Source: Mycobacterium europaeum
Lineage (GTDB): Bacteria > Actinomycetota > Actinomycetes > Mycobacteriales > Mycobacteriaceae
NCBI RefSeq assembly: GCF_002102155.1
Contig: NZ_LQOU01000011.1
Location: forward strand, 1 to 56,830
Direction: 5' to 3'
DNA length: 56,830 bases
The translations under genes were made by a program, and so were the position numbers. This document shows positions 32,078-41,632 of this stretch, piece after piece. The notes below the pieces were generated by a model. It did not search any database. It saw only the letters and a program-made list of their open reading frames with translations, and was not told the DNA's origin. The number at the start of each line of letters is the position of its first letter. Within the stretch, counting starts at the first letter, position 1.

Positions 32078-34426
32078 CTAGCGGAAGACCCCGGGCAGGC
32101 TCAGGGTCGACAGCGTGTCATCCGACAGCGGGTTGTCGTTGACCATGTAGGTCCACGTCGACGTCGGCCGGGCCAGCTTGGAAAGGTCCAGCCCCTGTTC
32201 CTCTTCCAGGACGTTGGCGGTCTCGAAGGTCTGCTGCGCGGCCTCGATGGCGTCCGCGGCCAGCGACGCGAACGCGTCGACGGCCAACCGGTGGAACTCG
32301 TCCAGCGGGTTCTGCCGGCCCAGCGCCCGCAGGTGGATGCTTTCCCGGATGTCGGCCAGGTATGCCAGGTGATCGGCCCAGCCGCGGTCCAGGTGATAGA
32401 GCATGATCTGCCGGCAGATGGTCTCCAGCCGATCCTCGGGGATTCCCCCGCGAGCGGGAGGTGCCCCCACCTCGGCCAGCTCCTTGTACCGCTTGGGCGC
32501 CAGCTCCGCGAGCTCCTCGCGCGCGGTTGGCGTGCGCAGCAACGTGTTTCGCCGATCGACGATGATGGCGCGCTGCTGGGCGATGAGCTGGTTGTAGCGC
32601 CAGGTGTTGGCGTGCACGTCGAGCATCCGGCCCTCGGCGACGCGCTGGGCGTGGTCGAGCAGCCCGGCCGCCTTGGGGCTGACGATCCGCCCGTCGTCGT
32701 CGGTTTCCATGGGCAGCTTGTTGTGGTCGAGGTTGGCCGCCACGACGTCGTCTTCCCAACTCGAGAAGAACACCGACGAGCCCGGGTCGCCCTGGCGCCC
32801 GGCGCGCCCGCGCAGCTGGTTGTCCAGTCGCTCGGTGTGGTGCCGGCCGGTGCCCACCACGTGCAGCCCGCCGAGTTCGGCGACCCTGTCGTGGTCGGCT
32901 TCGTCGGAGCCCCCGAGCCGAATGTCGGTGCCCCGTCCCGCCATCTGTGTCGACACGGTGACCACCCCGAACTTGCCGGCCTCGGCGATGACCTCCGCCT
33001 CCTCGGCGTCGTTCTTGGCGTTGAGCACCACCGCGGGCACGCCGCGGCGCAGCAGCCGCTCGTGCAGTTCCTCCGATTCGGCCACGTCGCGGGTGCCGAC
33101 CAGCACCGGCTGCCCGGTCGCGTGCACCTCGGCGATGTGCGCGACGATCGCGTCGTTCTTGGCGGCGTCGGTGATGTAGACGCGGTCGGACTCGTCCTCG
33201 CGAATGTTGGGTTCGTTCGGGGGAATTGGTGACACGCCCAGCTTGTAGAACTGGCGCAGCTGCTCCCCGGCCGCCAGCGCCGTTCCGGTCATTCCGCAGA
33301 CGGTCTGATAGCGGTTGATCAGCGCCTGCACCGTGATGGTGTCGAGCACCTCGCCGGTTTCGGTGGTCTCGATCCCCTCCTTCGCCTCGACGGCGGCCTG
33401 GAGGCCGTCCGGCCAGCGTTGCAGCTGCGCGATGCGGCCGCGCGCGGCATTGATCAGGTGCACGGCGTCGTCGCGGACGATGTAGTGCACGTCGCGTTGC
33501 AACAGCACGTGCGCGTGCAGGGCGACGTTCACCTCGGTCAGGGTCGTGCCGACGTGCTCCTCGGAGTAGAGGTCGATGCCGCCGAGCGCCTTCTCCACTT
33601 TGCGGGCCCCGACGTCGGTGAGATGGACGTTGCGGCTGTCGGAGTCGGTGTCGTAATCGGTCTCCGGGGACAGCTCACCGACCAGCTTGATGATCTCCAG
33701 CCGCGGCGTCTCGCGGTGCGTCGTGCCCGCCAGCACCAACGGCACCAGCGCCTCGTCGACCAGCACCGAGTCGGCCTCGTCGATCAGGGCCACGTCGGGG
33801 TTGGGCGACACCAGGTCGTCGACGTCGACCACGAGCTGGTCGCGCAGCACGTCGAAGCCGATTTCGTTGACCGAGGCGTAGGTGACGTCGCAGCCGTAGG
33901 CCGCGCGGCGCTCCTCGCTCGTCGACTCGGCGGTGATCCAGCCGACCGTCAACCCCATCGCCTCGATGAGGGGGCCCATCCACTCCGCGTCACGGCGGGC
34001 CAGGTAGTCGTTGATGGTCACCACGTGGACATGCCGCCCGGCCAGGGCGTACCCGGCCGCGGCGATCGCCCCGGAGAGGGTCTTGCCCTCACCGGTGGCC
34101 ATTTCGATGACGTCGCCGGCGAGCATGCGCAGCGCCCCGAGCAGCTGCACGTCAAACGGACGTAGGGTCGTCGATCTTTCGGCCGCCTCCCTGGCGATGG
34201 CGAGGAACTGCGGGATGTCCTCGGACTCGGCGAGGTCGTCGAGTTTGAGCAGCCCGGCGGCCTTGCGTAGCTGCTCGTCGGTGAGGCCGGCGGCTTCCTC
34301 GTCGTATTCCGACGAGTCGGTGACCTGGGCGAGGGACCGGCTGCGGTTCTTCTCGGTGCTGGCGCCGAGCAGTCGCCAAAAACGGCTGCTCAGACGGCCG
34401 GGCTGCGGGCGGGGGGTCTTTGACAC
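32078..34426 (-). CDS. secA2: Accessory preprotein translocase ATPase SecA2
   Basis: 782 residues. SecA2 drives export of a subset of proteins distinct from the housekeeping SecA1. Walker A ATGEGKT has Lys115, the residue essential in Mtb SecA2; the DEAD-type box is LIDEADS; motif VI-like segments include [13 protein letters not shown] and [13 protein letters not shown]. Like other SecA2 proteins it is shorter than SecA1 and lacks the zinc-binding tail. One oddity: between KRYKELAE and [10 protein letters not shown], where Mtb has a shorter linker, the protein carries [13 protein letters not shown], encoded by a genomic repeat element (32444-32471). GTG start. Orthologous to Rv1821. Confidence 0.96.
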   Translation of the reverse strand: MSKTPRPQPGRLSSRFWRLLGASTEKNRSRSLAQVTDSSEYDEEAAGLTDEQLRKAAGLLKLDDLAESEDIPQFLAIAREAAERSTTLRPFDVQLLGALRMLAGDVIEMATGEGKTLSGAIAAAGYALAGRHVHVVTINDYLARRDAEWMGPLIEAMGLTVGWITAESTSEERRAAYGCDVTYASVNEIGFDVLRDQLVVDVDDLVSPNPDVALIDEADSVLVDEALVPLVLAGTTHRETPRLEIIKLVGELSPETDYDTDSDSRNVHLTDVGARKVEKALGGIDLYSEEHVGTTLTEVNVALHAHVLLQRDVHYIVRDDAVHLINAARGRIAQLQRWPDGLQAAVEAKEGIETTETGEVLDTITVQALINRYQTVCGMTGTALAAGEQLRQFYKLGVSPIPPNEPNIREDESDRVYITDAAKNDAIVAHIAEVHATGQPVLVGTRDVAESEELHERLLRRGVPAVVLNAKNDAEEAEVIAEAGKFGVVTVSTQMAGRGTDIRLGGSDEADHDRVAELGGLHVVGTGRHHTERLDNQLRGRAGRQGDPGSSVFFSSWEDDVVAANLDHNKLPMETDDDGRIVSPKAAGLLDHAQRVAEGRMLDVHANTWRYNQLIAQQRAIIVDRRNTLLRTPTAREELAELAPKRYKELAEVGAPPARGGIPEDRLETICRQIMLYHLDRGWADHLAYLADIRESIHLRALGRQNPLDEFHRLAVDAFASLAADAIEAAQQTFETANVLEEEQGLDLSKLARPTSTWTYMVNDNPLSDDTLSTLSLPGVFR
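32444..32471. repeat. 28-bp repeat module inserted inside secA2
   Basis: Matches the module at 39687-39714 with only two differences (both A/G). It contains the palindrome CCCCCGC-rAGC-GGGAG and the half CCTCCCG/GGTrCCCCCACC. It lies in frame in the secA2 coding sequence and encodes about nine residues within [13 protein letters not shown] that Mtb SecA2 appears to lack. Confidence 0.75.
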
Positions 34427-34478
34427 AGGTCAACGGTACGCGACCCGCCAGCCCGCGGGTCCGCCCGCGACACGCGGT

Positions 34479-36122
34479 TCACGCGAGGTTGGAGCGCCGG
34501 GGATAGGCCACATCGGGGTCGGTGAGCACGTTGACGACGGCGGGCAGGCCGCTGGCAAAGGCCCGTTCCAGCGCGGGCCGCAGCCCGGCCGGCGCGGAGA
34601 CCAGCTCGCCGTGGCCACCGAGGGCGCGCACCACCTCGTCGTAGCGTGTTCCCGGGCGCAGTTCGGCCACCACCGAATAGCCGTACAAGGCCTCCATGGG
34701 GTGCTTCTCGAGCCCCCAGATCCCGTTGTTGCCGATCACAGAGACGACGGGCACGCGGTGGCGTACCAGGGTGTCCCATTCCATGCCGCTGAAGCCGAAC
34801 GCGCCGTCGCCCTGCAACAGGACCACCTGGCGCTCGGGCCGGGCCAGCTTGGCGGCCAGGGCGTAGCCGGGGCCCGAGCCGAGGCAGCCGAAGGGGCCGC
34901 TGTCCAGCCAGCAGCCGGGCAGGTAGCTGTCGATCACCCGGCCGGCGTAGGACCCGAAATCACCGCCGTCGATGACGACGATGGCGTCGCGGTCCAGCAT
35001 CGGGGCGAGCTCGGCATACACCCGCATGGGGTGCAGCGGGATGCGGTCGTCGGCGAGCTCGGCCTTCTCCTTGCCGCGCGCCGCGGTCTCGGCCGTCCGC
35101 AGTTCGTCGATCCAGTCCCGGTGGTCGGTGCCGCCCCCGGCGGCCAGCGCCGCAAGTGTCGACAACAGGTCGCCGTAGAGCTCGGCTTCGACAGGGCGGG
35201 GATGATTGCGCTGCGGTGCGCTGCGATCCGCGACGATGAGCCGGGTCTGCGCGCCGAACACCGCGCCGAAGCCGAGCCGGAAATCCATGGGCACCCCGAC
35301 GATCAGCGCAACATCGGCCTCGCCCAACGCTTTTCCGCGCACCCGGGAGAACGCCAGCGGGTGATCGGCGGGCACCGCGCCACGGGCCATTCCGTTCATC
35401 AGCACCGGGATCTGCAGTTCCTCGGCAAGGCGTAGCAGGGCCGCCTCCCCGTGTCCCCACCAGACGTTGGTGCCCGCCATGATGACCGGCCGCTTCGCCC
35501 CGGACAGCAGGCCGGCGGCGCGGCCCAGCGCGTCACCGTCGGGAGTCGGCCCCGGCGGCAGGTCGGCGAGGGCGCCGGGGCGGCCGTGATCCTCGGACAT
35601 TGAAAACACGTGGTCCATGGGGAAGTCGACGAAGCCGACGCCCGACGGGGCGCCGACCGCCGCCCGCAGCGCCTCGTCGACCAGCCGTCCCGCGTCCTCG
35701 GCCGACTGCGCCGTGGCGGCGAAGCGGGTCAGCGGCGCCACGAACGGCACGTGGTCGATCTCCTGCAGCGAGCCCATGCCCCACCGCCCCGCGGGCGCCC
35801 GCCCGCCCAGCACGACGAGGGGCGACAGGTTCTGCTGCGCGGCCGCCATCGCGCTCATCCCGTTGGTGACGCCCGGTCCCGCGGTGAGCGCGGCGACGCC
35901 GGGCACCCGCGTCACTTTCGACCAGCCTTCGGCGGCGAAGGCCGCGGTCTGCTCATGGCGGGTGTCGATCAGCCGGATGCCCTCCTCTCGGCAGCCGTCG
36001 TAGACGGAGAACAGGTGACCGCCGGACAAGGTGAAGACGGTGTCGACACCGCTGGCCCGCAGGCGTCGCGCGACGAGCCGGCCCGCGTGCAATGTTTGTG
36101 TGGGGATGGCGTCGGTGCTCAT
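34479..36122 (-). CDS. ilvG: Acetolactate-synthase-like TPP enzyme IlvG
   Basis: 547 residues with the three-domain thiamine-diphosphate enzyme layout. The N-terminal domain has the activating Glu57 in [14 protein letters not shown]; the C-terminal domain carries the TPP/Mg motif [12 protein letters not shown]...NN. Annotated in Mtb (Rv1820) as a putative acetolactate synthase large subunit. No small regulatory subunit is adjacent, and relatives include oxalyl-CoA decarboxylase-like and other enzymes, so the true reaction is uncertain. Divergent from bacA with 93 bases between starts. Confidence 0.9.
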   Translation of the reverse strand: MSTDAIPTQTLHAGRLVARRLRASGVDTVFTLSGGHLFSVYDGCREEGIRLIDTRHEQTAAFAAEGWSKVTRVPGVAALTAGPGVTNGMSAMAAAQQNLSPLVVLGGRAPAGRWGMGSLQEIDHVPFVAPLTRFAATAQSAEDAGRLVDEALRAAVGAPSGVGFVDFPMDHVFSMSEDHGRPGALADLPPGPTPDGDALGRAAGLLSGAKRPVIMAGTNVWWGHGEAALLRLAEELQIPVLMNGMARGAVPADHPLAFSRVRGKALGEADVALIVGVPMDFRLGFGAVFGAQTRLIVADRSAPQRNHPRPVEAELYGDLLSTLAALAAGGGTDHRDWIDELRTAETAARGKEKAELADDRIPLHPMRVYAELAPMLDRDAIVVIDGGDFGSYAGRVIDSYLPGCWLDSGPFGCLGSGPGYALAAKLARPERQVVLLQGDGAFGFSGMEWDTLVRHRVPVVSVIGNNGIWGLEKHPMEALYGYSVVAELRPGTRYDEVVRALGGHGELVSAPAGLRPALERAFASGLPAVVNVLTDPDVAYPRRSNLA

Positions 36123-36215
36123 AACCGCAGCCTATCCAGATCCTTCGGGTACCTTCGCCGGAGGATTTCAAGTTCCAGCAGAGTCCACCAGCGCGACCGT
36201 GAGGAGACAGCGACC

Positions 36216-38141
36216 ATGGGCCCGAAGCCGTTCAAGCCCTCGATCGACTGGTCGACGGCCCCCATCGATTCTTTGCGGTGGGTGGCCGTCGCGTGGCTGA
36301 TCAGCGCGGTGGTGCTCTTCGTCGTGCTGGTCGCCTTCCGGTATCTCACGCCGTGGGGCCGGCAGTTCTGGCGGATCACCCGCGGGTACTTCGTCGGCGC
36401 CCGCAGCGTGCGGGTGTGGCTGATGCTGGGCGTGCTGTTGCTGTCGGTGCTGCTGTCAGTGCGGCTGATGGTGTTGCTCAGCTATCAGGGCAACGACCTG
36501 TACACGGCGGTGCAGAAGGCGGTGCAGGGTCTCGCGGCCGACGACGACGCGGTCAAACAGTCTGGGATTCATGGCTTCTGGATGTCGATCGCGATTTTCA
36601 GCGTGCTGGCGGTCTTGTACGTGATCCGGTTCATGATCGACATCTACTTGACCCAGCGGTTCATCATCGCCTGGCGCATGTGGCTGACGGCGAATCTCAC
36701 CGATGACTGGCTCGCCGGGCGGGCCTACTACCGCGACCTGTTCATCGACCACACCATCGACAACCCCGACCAGCGCATCCAGCAGGACATCGACATCTTC
36801 ACCGCCAATGCGGGCGGCACCCCGAACATCCCGTCCAACGGCACCGGCAGCACCTTGCTGTTCGGTGCGGTCAACGCCGTGGCCTCGGTGATTTCCTTTG
36901 CGGCGATCCTGTGGAACCTGTCCGGAAATCTGACCGTGCTCGGCGTTGACCTGCCCCGCGCGATGTTCTGGACCGTGCTGGTTTACGTGCTGGTCGCCAC
37001 GGTGGTGGCGATCTGGTTGGGCCATCCCCTGATTCGACTCAGCTTCGACAACGAGAGGCTCAACGCCGCATTCCGGTATGCGCTGGTGCGATTGCGCGAC
37101 GCCGCGGAGGCGGTGGGCTTCTACCGCGGTGAGCGCGTCGAGCGGAACCAGCTGTGGCGGCGCTTCACCCCGATCATCGACAACTACCGCAAATTCGTGC
37201 GTCGGACCATCATCTTCAACGGCTGGAACTGGTCGGTCTCGCAGGCAATCGTGCCGTTGCCGTGGGTGATCCAGGCGCCGCGTCTGTTCGCCGGCCGGAT
37301 CGACTTCGGCGATGTGGGTCAGAGCGCGACGGCCTTCGGCAATATTCAGGATTCGCTGTCGTTCTTCCGCAACAACTACGACGCCTTCGCCGCCTTCCGG
37401 GCATCGATCATCCGGTTGCACGGCCTGGTCGACGCCAACGAGAAGGGGCGCGCGCTGCCGACCATCCTGGTCAAGCCGAGCGAAGAGACCGCCGTCGAGC
37501 TTCGCGACCTCGAGGTGCGCACGCCGGCCGGCGACCGCCTGATCGACCCGCTCGATGTCCAACTCGCCGAGGGGGATTCGCTGGTGATCACCGGTCGCTC
37601 CGGGGCCGGTAAGACCACGCTGCTGCGCAGCCTGGCGGAGTTGTGGCCGTACGCCTCCGGCACCCTGTGCCGCCCCGACGGCGACAACGCGACGATGTTC
37701 CTGTCGCAGTTGCCATACGTGCCATTGGGCAGCCTGCGCACCGTGGTCTGCTACCCGAACTCCCCGGATGACGTCTCCGATGCCGAACTGCGGGAGGCAG
37801 TCACCAAAGTGGCCCTGGCGCCACTGCTCGACCGGCTCGACGAAGAGCGGGATTGGGCCAAGGTGCTTTCCCCCGGGGAGCAGCAGCGTGTCGCCTTCGC
37901 GCGCATCCTGCTGACCAAACCCAAGGCGGTATTCCTCGACGAGGCCACCTCGGCGCTGGACGAGGGCCTGGAGTTCGCGCTGTACCAACTCCTGCGGACC
38001 GAGCTGCCCGACTGCGTGGTGGTCAGCGTCAGCCATCGGCCCACCGTCGAGCAGCACCACGAGCAAGAGCTGCAACTGCTCGGTGGCGGCCCGTGGCGGC
38101 TGGGCCCCGTGGAGGAGAAGAAGGAACCCGCTCGGGTTTAA
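36216..38141 (+). CDS. bacA: BacA-like ABC transporter (Rv1819c), hydrophilic compound importer
   Basis: 641 residues, SbmA/BacA-type transmembrane domain fused to an ATPase. About six transmembrane helices span residues 1-330, with the BacA-family blocks [18 protein letters not shown] and [21 protein letters not shown]. The ATPase has Walker [10 protein letters not shown] (460-468), signature LSPGEQQR and Walker [12 protein letters not shown]. Mtb Rv1819c has an exporter-like fold with a large water-filled cavity and imports vitamin B12 and hydrophilic antimicrobial compounds. The ATG at 36216 follows GAGGAG and matches Mtb; a longer frame upstream overlaps ilvG antisense and is spurious. 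Confidence 0.95.
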   Translation: MGPKPFKPSIDWSTAPIDSLRWVAVAWLISAVVLFVVLVAFRYLTPWGRQFWRITRGYFVGARSVRVWLMLGVLLLSVLLSVRLMVLLSYQGNDLYTAVQKAVQGLAADDDAVKQSGIHGFWMSIAIFSVLAVLYVIRFMIDIYLTQRFIIAWRMWLTANLTDDWLAGRAYYRDLFIDHTIDNPDQRIQQDIDIFTANAGGTPNIPSNGTGSTLLFGAVNAVASVISFAAILWNLSGNLTVLGVDLPRAMFWTVLVYVLVATVVAIWLGHPLIRLSFDNERLNAAFRYALVRLRDAAEAVGFYRGERVERNQLWRRFTPIIDNYRKFVRRTIIFNGWNWSVSQAIVPLPWVIQAPRLFAGRIDFGDVGQSATAFGNIQDSLSFFRNNYDAFAAFRASIIRLHGLVDANEKGRALPTILVKPSEETAVELRDLEVRTPAGDRLIDPLDVQLAEGDSLVITGRSGAGKTTLLRSLAELWPYASGTLCRPDGDNATMFLSQLPYVPLGSLRTVVCYPNSPDDVSDAELREAVTKVALAPLLDRLDEERDWAKVLSPGEQQRVAFARILLTKPKAVFLDEATSALDEGLEFALYQLLRTELPDCVVVSVSHRPTVEQHHEQELQLLGGGPWRLGPVEEKKEPARV

Positions 38142-38150
38142 CGCTTTTGG

Positions 38151-38225
38151 GCCGCGTGCGCTCCGGCGCCCGGTCGTAACGCGCCTACGCGCCCCCGGCG
38201 CGGTGCGCCGCGTGCGCTCCGGCGC
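38151..38225. repeat. Pair of 19-bp direct repeats at the bacA/FAD-dehydrogenase junction
   Basis: GCCGCGTGCGCTCCGGCGC occurs at 38151-38169 and 38207-38225. The first copy lies in the 43-base gap between the two convergent genes and the second encodes the Ala/Gly/His-rich last residues of the FAD protein. In Mtb PE_PGRS33 occupies this junction. The duplication could mark a rearrangement point or simply be a local duplication that altered the protein tail. Confidence 0.6.
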
Positions 38226-39648
38226 GGCGGCCGAAGAACGATCCCTCCCCCAGTTGCGTACCGCTGGCGTAGCCCTTGCCGTCCTGGGCGATGTTGGACG
38301 CGCACGCCCCGGCCGCATACAAGCCCGGCACGACCGTGCCGTCGTGACGCAGTACCTCGCCGTCCACCGACGTGGCGAGCCCACCGATGGTGAAACCGGC
38401 GTACATCGCCTTACCCAGCGACATGTCGAACGCGCCCCACGGCCCTTGGTCTTGTGCGGCGAGGAATTCGGGCTGCTTGTGGAAGTCGGGGTCCTCGCCG
38501 CGGGCGGCGTTGGCGTTGTAGCGGTCCAGCGTCGCCGCCAGGTTTCCCTCCGGAATGCCAAGCGCGGCTTCCATTTCCGGGACGGTCTCCCACCCGTCGA
38601 TCAGCGGGACCAGCGGCATCTTGGGGTGCTCCAGGTGCGCCTCGTCGACGATGAGGAACGCCGCGCTGTCGGGCTGGTCCATGATGAACCCCGAAGTCCT
38701 CGAATGGTACGAATCCTCGGCGACGAAGCGCTGTCCGAGCTTGTTCACGATGATCCCCGTCAACAGGATCGACGGCGGGTACGGCGGGGCCGTGATGAAG
38801 ATCTGGTCCATGTGCTCGGTTGCGCCGCCCGCCGAGACGCCCAGGCGGATGCCCAGGCCGTCGTCGTACGTATTGCCCAGCACGAACGGTTTCTCGGCCA
38901 GCTTGGGCGTGTACTCGGCAACCATCTCCGGGTTCATCACGAAGCCCCCCGCGGCGATGACCACCGACTTTGCCTTGGTCGCACCGGTTTCGGAGAACTG
39001 CTTCCACGCGACACCGCTCACCGCACCCGAACCGTCGACGATGAGCTCGGTGGCGCCCGTCTCGTACCGGATCTGCACGCCCAGGTCCGCGGCGCGCTTG
39101 AGCAGCAGGTCGATCACCATGCTGGCGCCGCCGGTGTCGCCGGGCACGGGGACCTTGTGGCCGCGCGGCGCCGGCACCGCCTTCTCCAGGAATGGCCACA
39201 CCTTCTCGTTGCCGGTGAACATCAGCCCCTCGGTGTTGGGCTGGATGACCGCCTTGCCCGGGAAGTAACTGCGCTCGAATTGAAAACCCAAGTCTTCCAG
39301 CCAGTTGAAATGCTCGACGCTGCCCTCGCAGTAGGCGCGAATCTTGTCGTGGTCGGGCTGGCGGGACACGGCGACCAGGTACTTGTACATCTCCTCGGCC
39401 GAGTCGGGGTGACCGGTCGCCTGCTGGACCGCCGTTCCGCCGCCCAGGTAGAAGTGGCCCCCGGCAAGCGAGGTGGTGCCGCCCGCCGCTGCGGCGCGCT
39501 CCAGCACCAACACGCGCGCCCCGGCGGCCGCCGCGCTGACGGCCGCGCAGCCACCCGCGATGCCGAAGCCGACCACGACCACGTCGACATCATCGGACCA
39601 CGACGTGACGTCGTCCGCGCTGACCGTTGCCGGTATCTCGGTGCTCAT
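38185..39648 (-). CDS. FAD-dependent dehydrogenase, ketosteroid-dehydrogenase/fumarate-reductase type (Rv1817 orthologue)
   Basis: 487 residues, the same length as Rv1817. The FAD dinucleotide fold is VVVVGFGIAGGCAA near residue 25, followed by the glycine-rich LAGGHFYLGGGT typical of flavocytochrome c/3-ketosteroid dehydrogenase relatives, and the C-terminal FAD block GLYAAGACASNIAQDGKGYASGTQLGEGSFFGRRAG. The substrate is not known; steroid or other CoA-linked ring compounds are possibilities. The ATG at 39648 has GAGGAG 8 bases upstream and is preferred over the GTG at 39657. A VOC gene lies upstream on the same strand. Confidence 0.92.
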   Translation of the reverse strand: MSTEIPATVSADDVTSWSDDVDVVVVGFGIAGGCAAVSAAAAGARVLVLERAAAAGGTTSLAGGHFYLGGGTAVQQATGHPDSAEEMYKYLVAVSRQPDHDKIRAYCEGSVEHFNWLEDLGFQFERSYFPGKAVIQPNTEGLMFTGNEKVWPFLEKAVPAPRGHKVPVPGDTGGASMVIDLLLKRAADLGVQIRYETGATELIVDGSGAVSGVAWKQFSETGATKAKSVVIAAGGFVMNPEMVAEYTPKLAEKPFVLGNTYDDGLGIRLGVSAGGATEHMDQIFITAPPYPPSILLTGIIVNKLGQRFVAEDSYHSRTSGFIMDQPDSAAFLIVDEAHLEHPKMPLVPLIDGWETVPEMEAALGIPEGNLAATLDRYNANAARGEDPDFHKQPEFLAAQDQGPWGAFDMSLGKAMYAGFTIGGLATSVDGEVLRHDGTVVPGLYAAGACASNIAQDGKGYASGTQLGEGSFFGRRAGAHAAHRAGGA

Positions 39649-39659
39649 TGGCGCCACTC

Positions 39660-39745
39660 CTCTTCATCCCTGCGTCCCCCTCGCCGTCCCCCGCAAGCGG
39701 GAGGTACCCCCACCGCGGCTGGGGGTGCCCCCACTGCGTCGTCGC
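39660..39745. repeat. Palindromic repeat element, long form (copy 3)
   Basis: In the gap between the FAD dehydrogenase and the VOC gene. It has the same outer arms as the short form at 29932-29990 (CTCTTCATC...GTCCCCCTCGCCG and GCGGCTGGGGGTGCCCCCACTGC...), with the 28-bp module (39687-39714) nested inside. The module itself is the sequence found in secA2. This nested layout argues that outer and inner parts are separable units of one repeat family. Confidence 0.7.
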
Positions 39746-39754
39746 TGGCGCGGC

Positions 39755-40255
39755 TCATCGCTGCTCCTGTTTGATGTAGTCGTAGAACGCCCTCATCTCG
39801 GGTGCGATGTAGGCGATCTCCACAAATGGCACCGCCGCCTGTGGCGCCGAGAGATAACCGAACTGGATCCCGCCGGGCATCACACCTTGCTGCACCACCG
39901 CCGCTCCGAACTCCGCGGCCCCGGCCAACGTCGCCTCGAACTGCTCGGGGCTTTCCACCTCCATGCAGATGTGGTGCAGACCCGGCCCGGATTCGCGCAG
40001 AAAGTCACTATAGATGTTCTCGCCGCGGAGCGGTTGGATCAGCTCCAGTTGCATGTCACCGAGGTAGCTCAGCGAGATGCTGGCGACGAAATCGGCCGGC
40101 TTACCGAGGTAGCTGCAGGAGTCCGGAGCAAAGTGCACGTCGGGTATCCGGACCCATTTGCGCACGCCTAACATGCCGGTAAGGGCGGTTTCGGTGGCGG
40201 CCAGGTCGGTGGTGACCCACGCGATCTGCGTCGGTGATTCAACGAGAACGGTCAT
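39755..40255 (-). CDS. VOC/glyoxalase-superfamily protein
   Basis: 166 residues with two beta-alpha-beta-beta-beta modules of the vicinal oxygen chelate fold. Likely metal ligands are in QIAWVTTDL, MQLELIQPL, GLHHICMEV and FVEIAYIAP (His and Glu positions). The family includes epimerases, lyases and dioxygenases; the reaction is not assignable. The ATG at 40255 is chosen because the preceding 26 residues of the open frame look random. I do not recall an equivalent between Rv1816 and Rv1817 in Mtb. Direction and spacing suggest co-transcription with the FAD dehydrogenase. Confidence 0.85.
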   Translation of the reverse strand: MTVLVESPTQIAWVTTDLAATETALTGMLGVRKWVRIPDVHFAPDSCSYLGKPADFVASISLSYLGDMQLELIQPLRGENIYSDFLRESGPGLHHICMEVESPEQFEATLAGAAEFGAAVVQQGVMPGGIQFGYLSAPQAAVPFVEIAYIAPEMRAFYDYIKQEQR

Positions 40256-40372
40256 CGTCTCGCAGGATAGTCCAATGGCTCGCCCGCCAGTAAGGGCCGC
40301 GGAGACTTTGCCACGACGAGCCGCCGCGGTCACGCCGAAGCCGGGTGAACATGTTCTAATTCGGCCCCGCGA

Positions 40373-41077
40373 CTATCCGTGCCGGCCCAGCATGTCCACC
40401 AGCAGCCGAAGCTGTGCCTCGAACACCGCCTCGGGATCGGTCAGGGTGTCGTCACCGTACTGCCCGAACACCTCGAGGCTGATCGCACCCAACACGCCCG
40501 CCCACAACAGGAAGCACTTGGCGACGACCTGGTCATCGCCGGGGAACCCGAACTCCTGGCGGATCCGCTCGAAGTCCGACGACATGGGTTGGGGCGCAAC
40601 GGCGTCCGTGAGCCTGATGTCTCCGGTGGCAATCCCCGACGCCACGGCGTCGAAGAAGGCGGCCACCACTCTGGTTCCCACCGCGACGGTGCGTTCGGGT
40701 GGCGCGTGATACCCGGGCACGGGGCTGCCGTACAGCAGGGCCCAGCGGGCCGGGTGCGCGACGGCCCACCGCCGTGTGGCCAGCGAAATCGCGACGACAT
40801 CGTCACTCCAGAGGTCCCCGACCGCCTCACGGGCCCGGTCCACGGCGTCGGCCAGGTCCGTGTAGGCATCGACCAACAGCAGCGTCAGCAACTCGTCCCG
40901 GCTGGATACGTACCGGTACACGGCCGACGACACCATGCCCAGATCCCGGGCGATCGCACGAACGGACAGCCCGGCCGCGCCGCGTTCGACCAACTGCCGG
41001 CGGCCGAGCTCGACGATGCGCGCCTCGATCTGCTCCCGCGTTTCCTGGCGTTTGCCCACGAAGTGAGTCTGACACAA
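40373..41077 (-). CDS. TetR-family repressor (Rv1816 orthologue)
   Basis: 234 residues as in Mtb. The N-terminal helix-turn-helix (AGLSVRAIARDLGMVSSAVYRYVSSRDELLTLLL) is typical of TetR; the C-terminal ligand domain includes ARWALLYGSPVPGYHAPPERT and DFERIRQEFGFPG. The start is unclear: TTG at 41077 reproduces the Mtb N-terminus (MCQT), while GTG at 41059 is a stronger codon. It is divergent from a nitroreductase-family gene, and the gap between them contains a perfect 19-bp inverted repeat that is probably its operator. Confidence 0.92.
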   Translation of the reverse strand: MCQTHFVGKRQETREQIEARIVELGRRQLVERGAAGLSVRAIARDLGMVSSAVYRYVSSRDELLTLLLVDAYTDLADAVDRAREAVGDLWSDDVVAISLATRRWAVAHPARWALLYGSPVPGYHAPPERTVAVGTRVVAAFFDAVASGIATGDIRLTDAVAPQPMSSDFERIRQEFGFPGDDQVVAKCFLLWAGVLGAISLEVFGQYGDDTLTDPEAVFEAQLRLLVDMLGRHG

Positions 41078-41129
41078 CCGAGATCACTGCTCTTGCTTTC
41101 TGGGCAGGACTGTGGCAGCGTGCGCGGTT

Positions 41130-41148
41130 GAGAGAGCGGTGCTCTCTC
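41130..41148. promoter_or_regulatory. Likely TetR operator between Rv1816 orthologue and nitroreductase
   Basis: GAGAGAGC-GGT-GCTCTCTC has perfect 8-base arms and a 3-base spacer, centred 33 bases before the nitroreductase ATG and about 60 bases from the regulator start. Size, symmetry and position in a divergent gap are what a TetR dimer site should look like. Confidence 0.65.
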
Positions 41149-41171
41149 TTATTCCGGCAGGAGGACACGAC

Positions 41172-41627
41172 ATGTCGACGCGATACGAAGAGCCGAACGG
41201 ATTGGCCCGGGCCGCCAACGCGGTGATCCGCTGGCTTGCCGAGATCGGGGTCAGCGTCGCCGGGACGCGCGCGCTGCGGGTCCGGGGGCGCAAGAGCGGC
41301 AAGCCGCGGACGGTGGTCATCAACCTGCTCACCGTCGACGGCGTGGACTATCTGGTCTCGCCGCGGGGGAACACCCAGTGGGCACGAAACGTCAGGGTCG
41401 CGGGCGTGGTCGAGACGGGTCCCCGCTGGCGCAGGCGGCGCGCCCGAGCCAGCGAGGTGGCCGACCCGGCGAAGCCCGAGCTGCTGCGGCGGTATCTGGA
41501 CCGCTGGTATTGGCAGGTCAAGGACTATGTCGCGGGGCTGACCCCGGACAGCACCGATGAGCAGTTCCGCGCCGCCGCACCGACGATCCCGGTGTTCGCG
41601 CTCGCGGAGGCGAACGGGAACCGCTGA
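41172..41627 (+). CDS. Ddn-family F420-dependent nitroreductase-like protein
   Basis: 151 residues, split beta-barrel of the deazaflavin-dependent (Ddn/AclJ) family: ALRVRGRKSGKPRTVVINLLTVDGVDYLVSPRGNTQWARNVRVAG is the characteristic F420-binding part. Known relatives reduce quinones, nitroimidazoles or aflatoxins with F420H2. The ATG at 41172 has an AGGAGGA about 8 bases upstream. Probably controlled by the divergent TetR protein. It converges on the serine protease gene with 5 bases between stops. Confidence 0.88.
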   Translation: MSTRYEEPNGLARAANAVIRWLAEIGVSVAGTRALRVRGRKSGKPRTVVINLLTVDGVDYLVSPRGNTQWARNVRVAGVVETGPRWRRRRARASEVADPAKPELLRRYLDRWYWQVKDYVAGLTPDSTDEQFRAAAPTIPVFALAEANGNR

Positions 41628-41632
41628 ATCGC

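Noticed and set aside
35610..36215. N-terminal extension of BacA by about 200 residues
   Set aside because: It would overlap ilvG antisense. The ATG at 36216 has a good Shine-Dalgarno and matches the known N-terminus.
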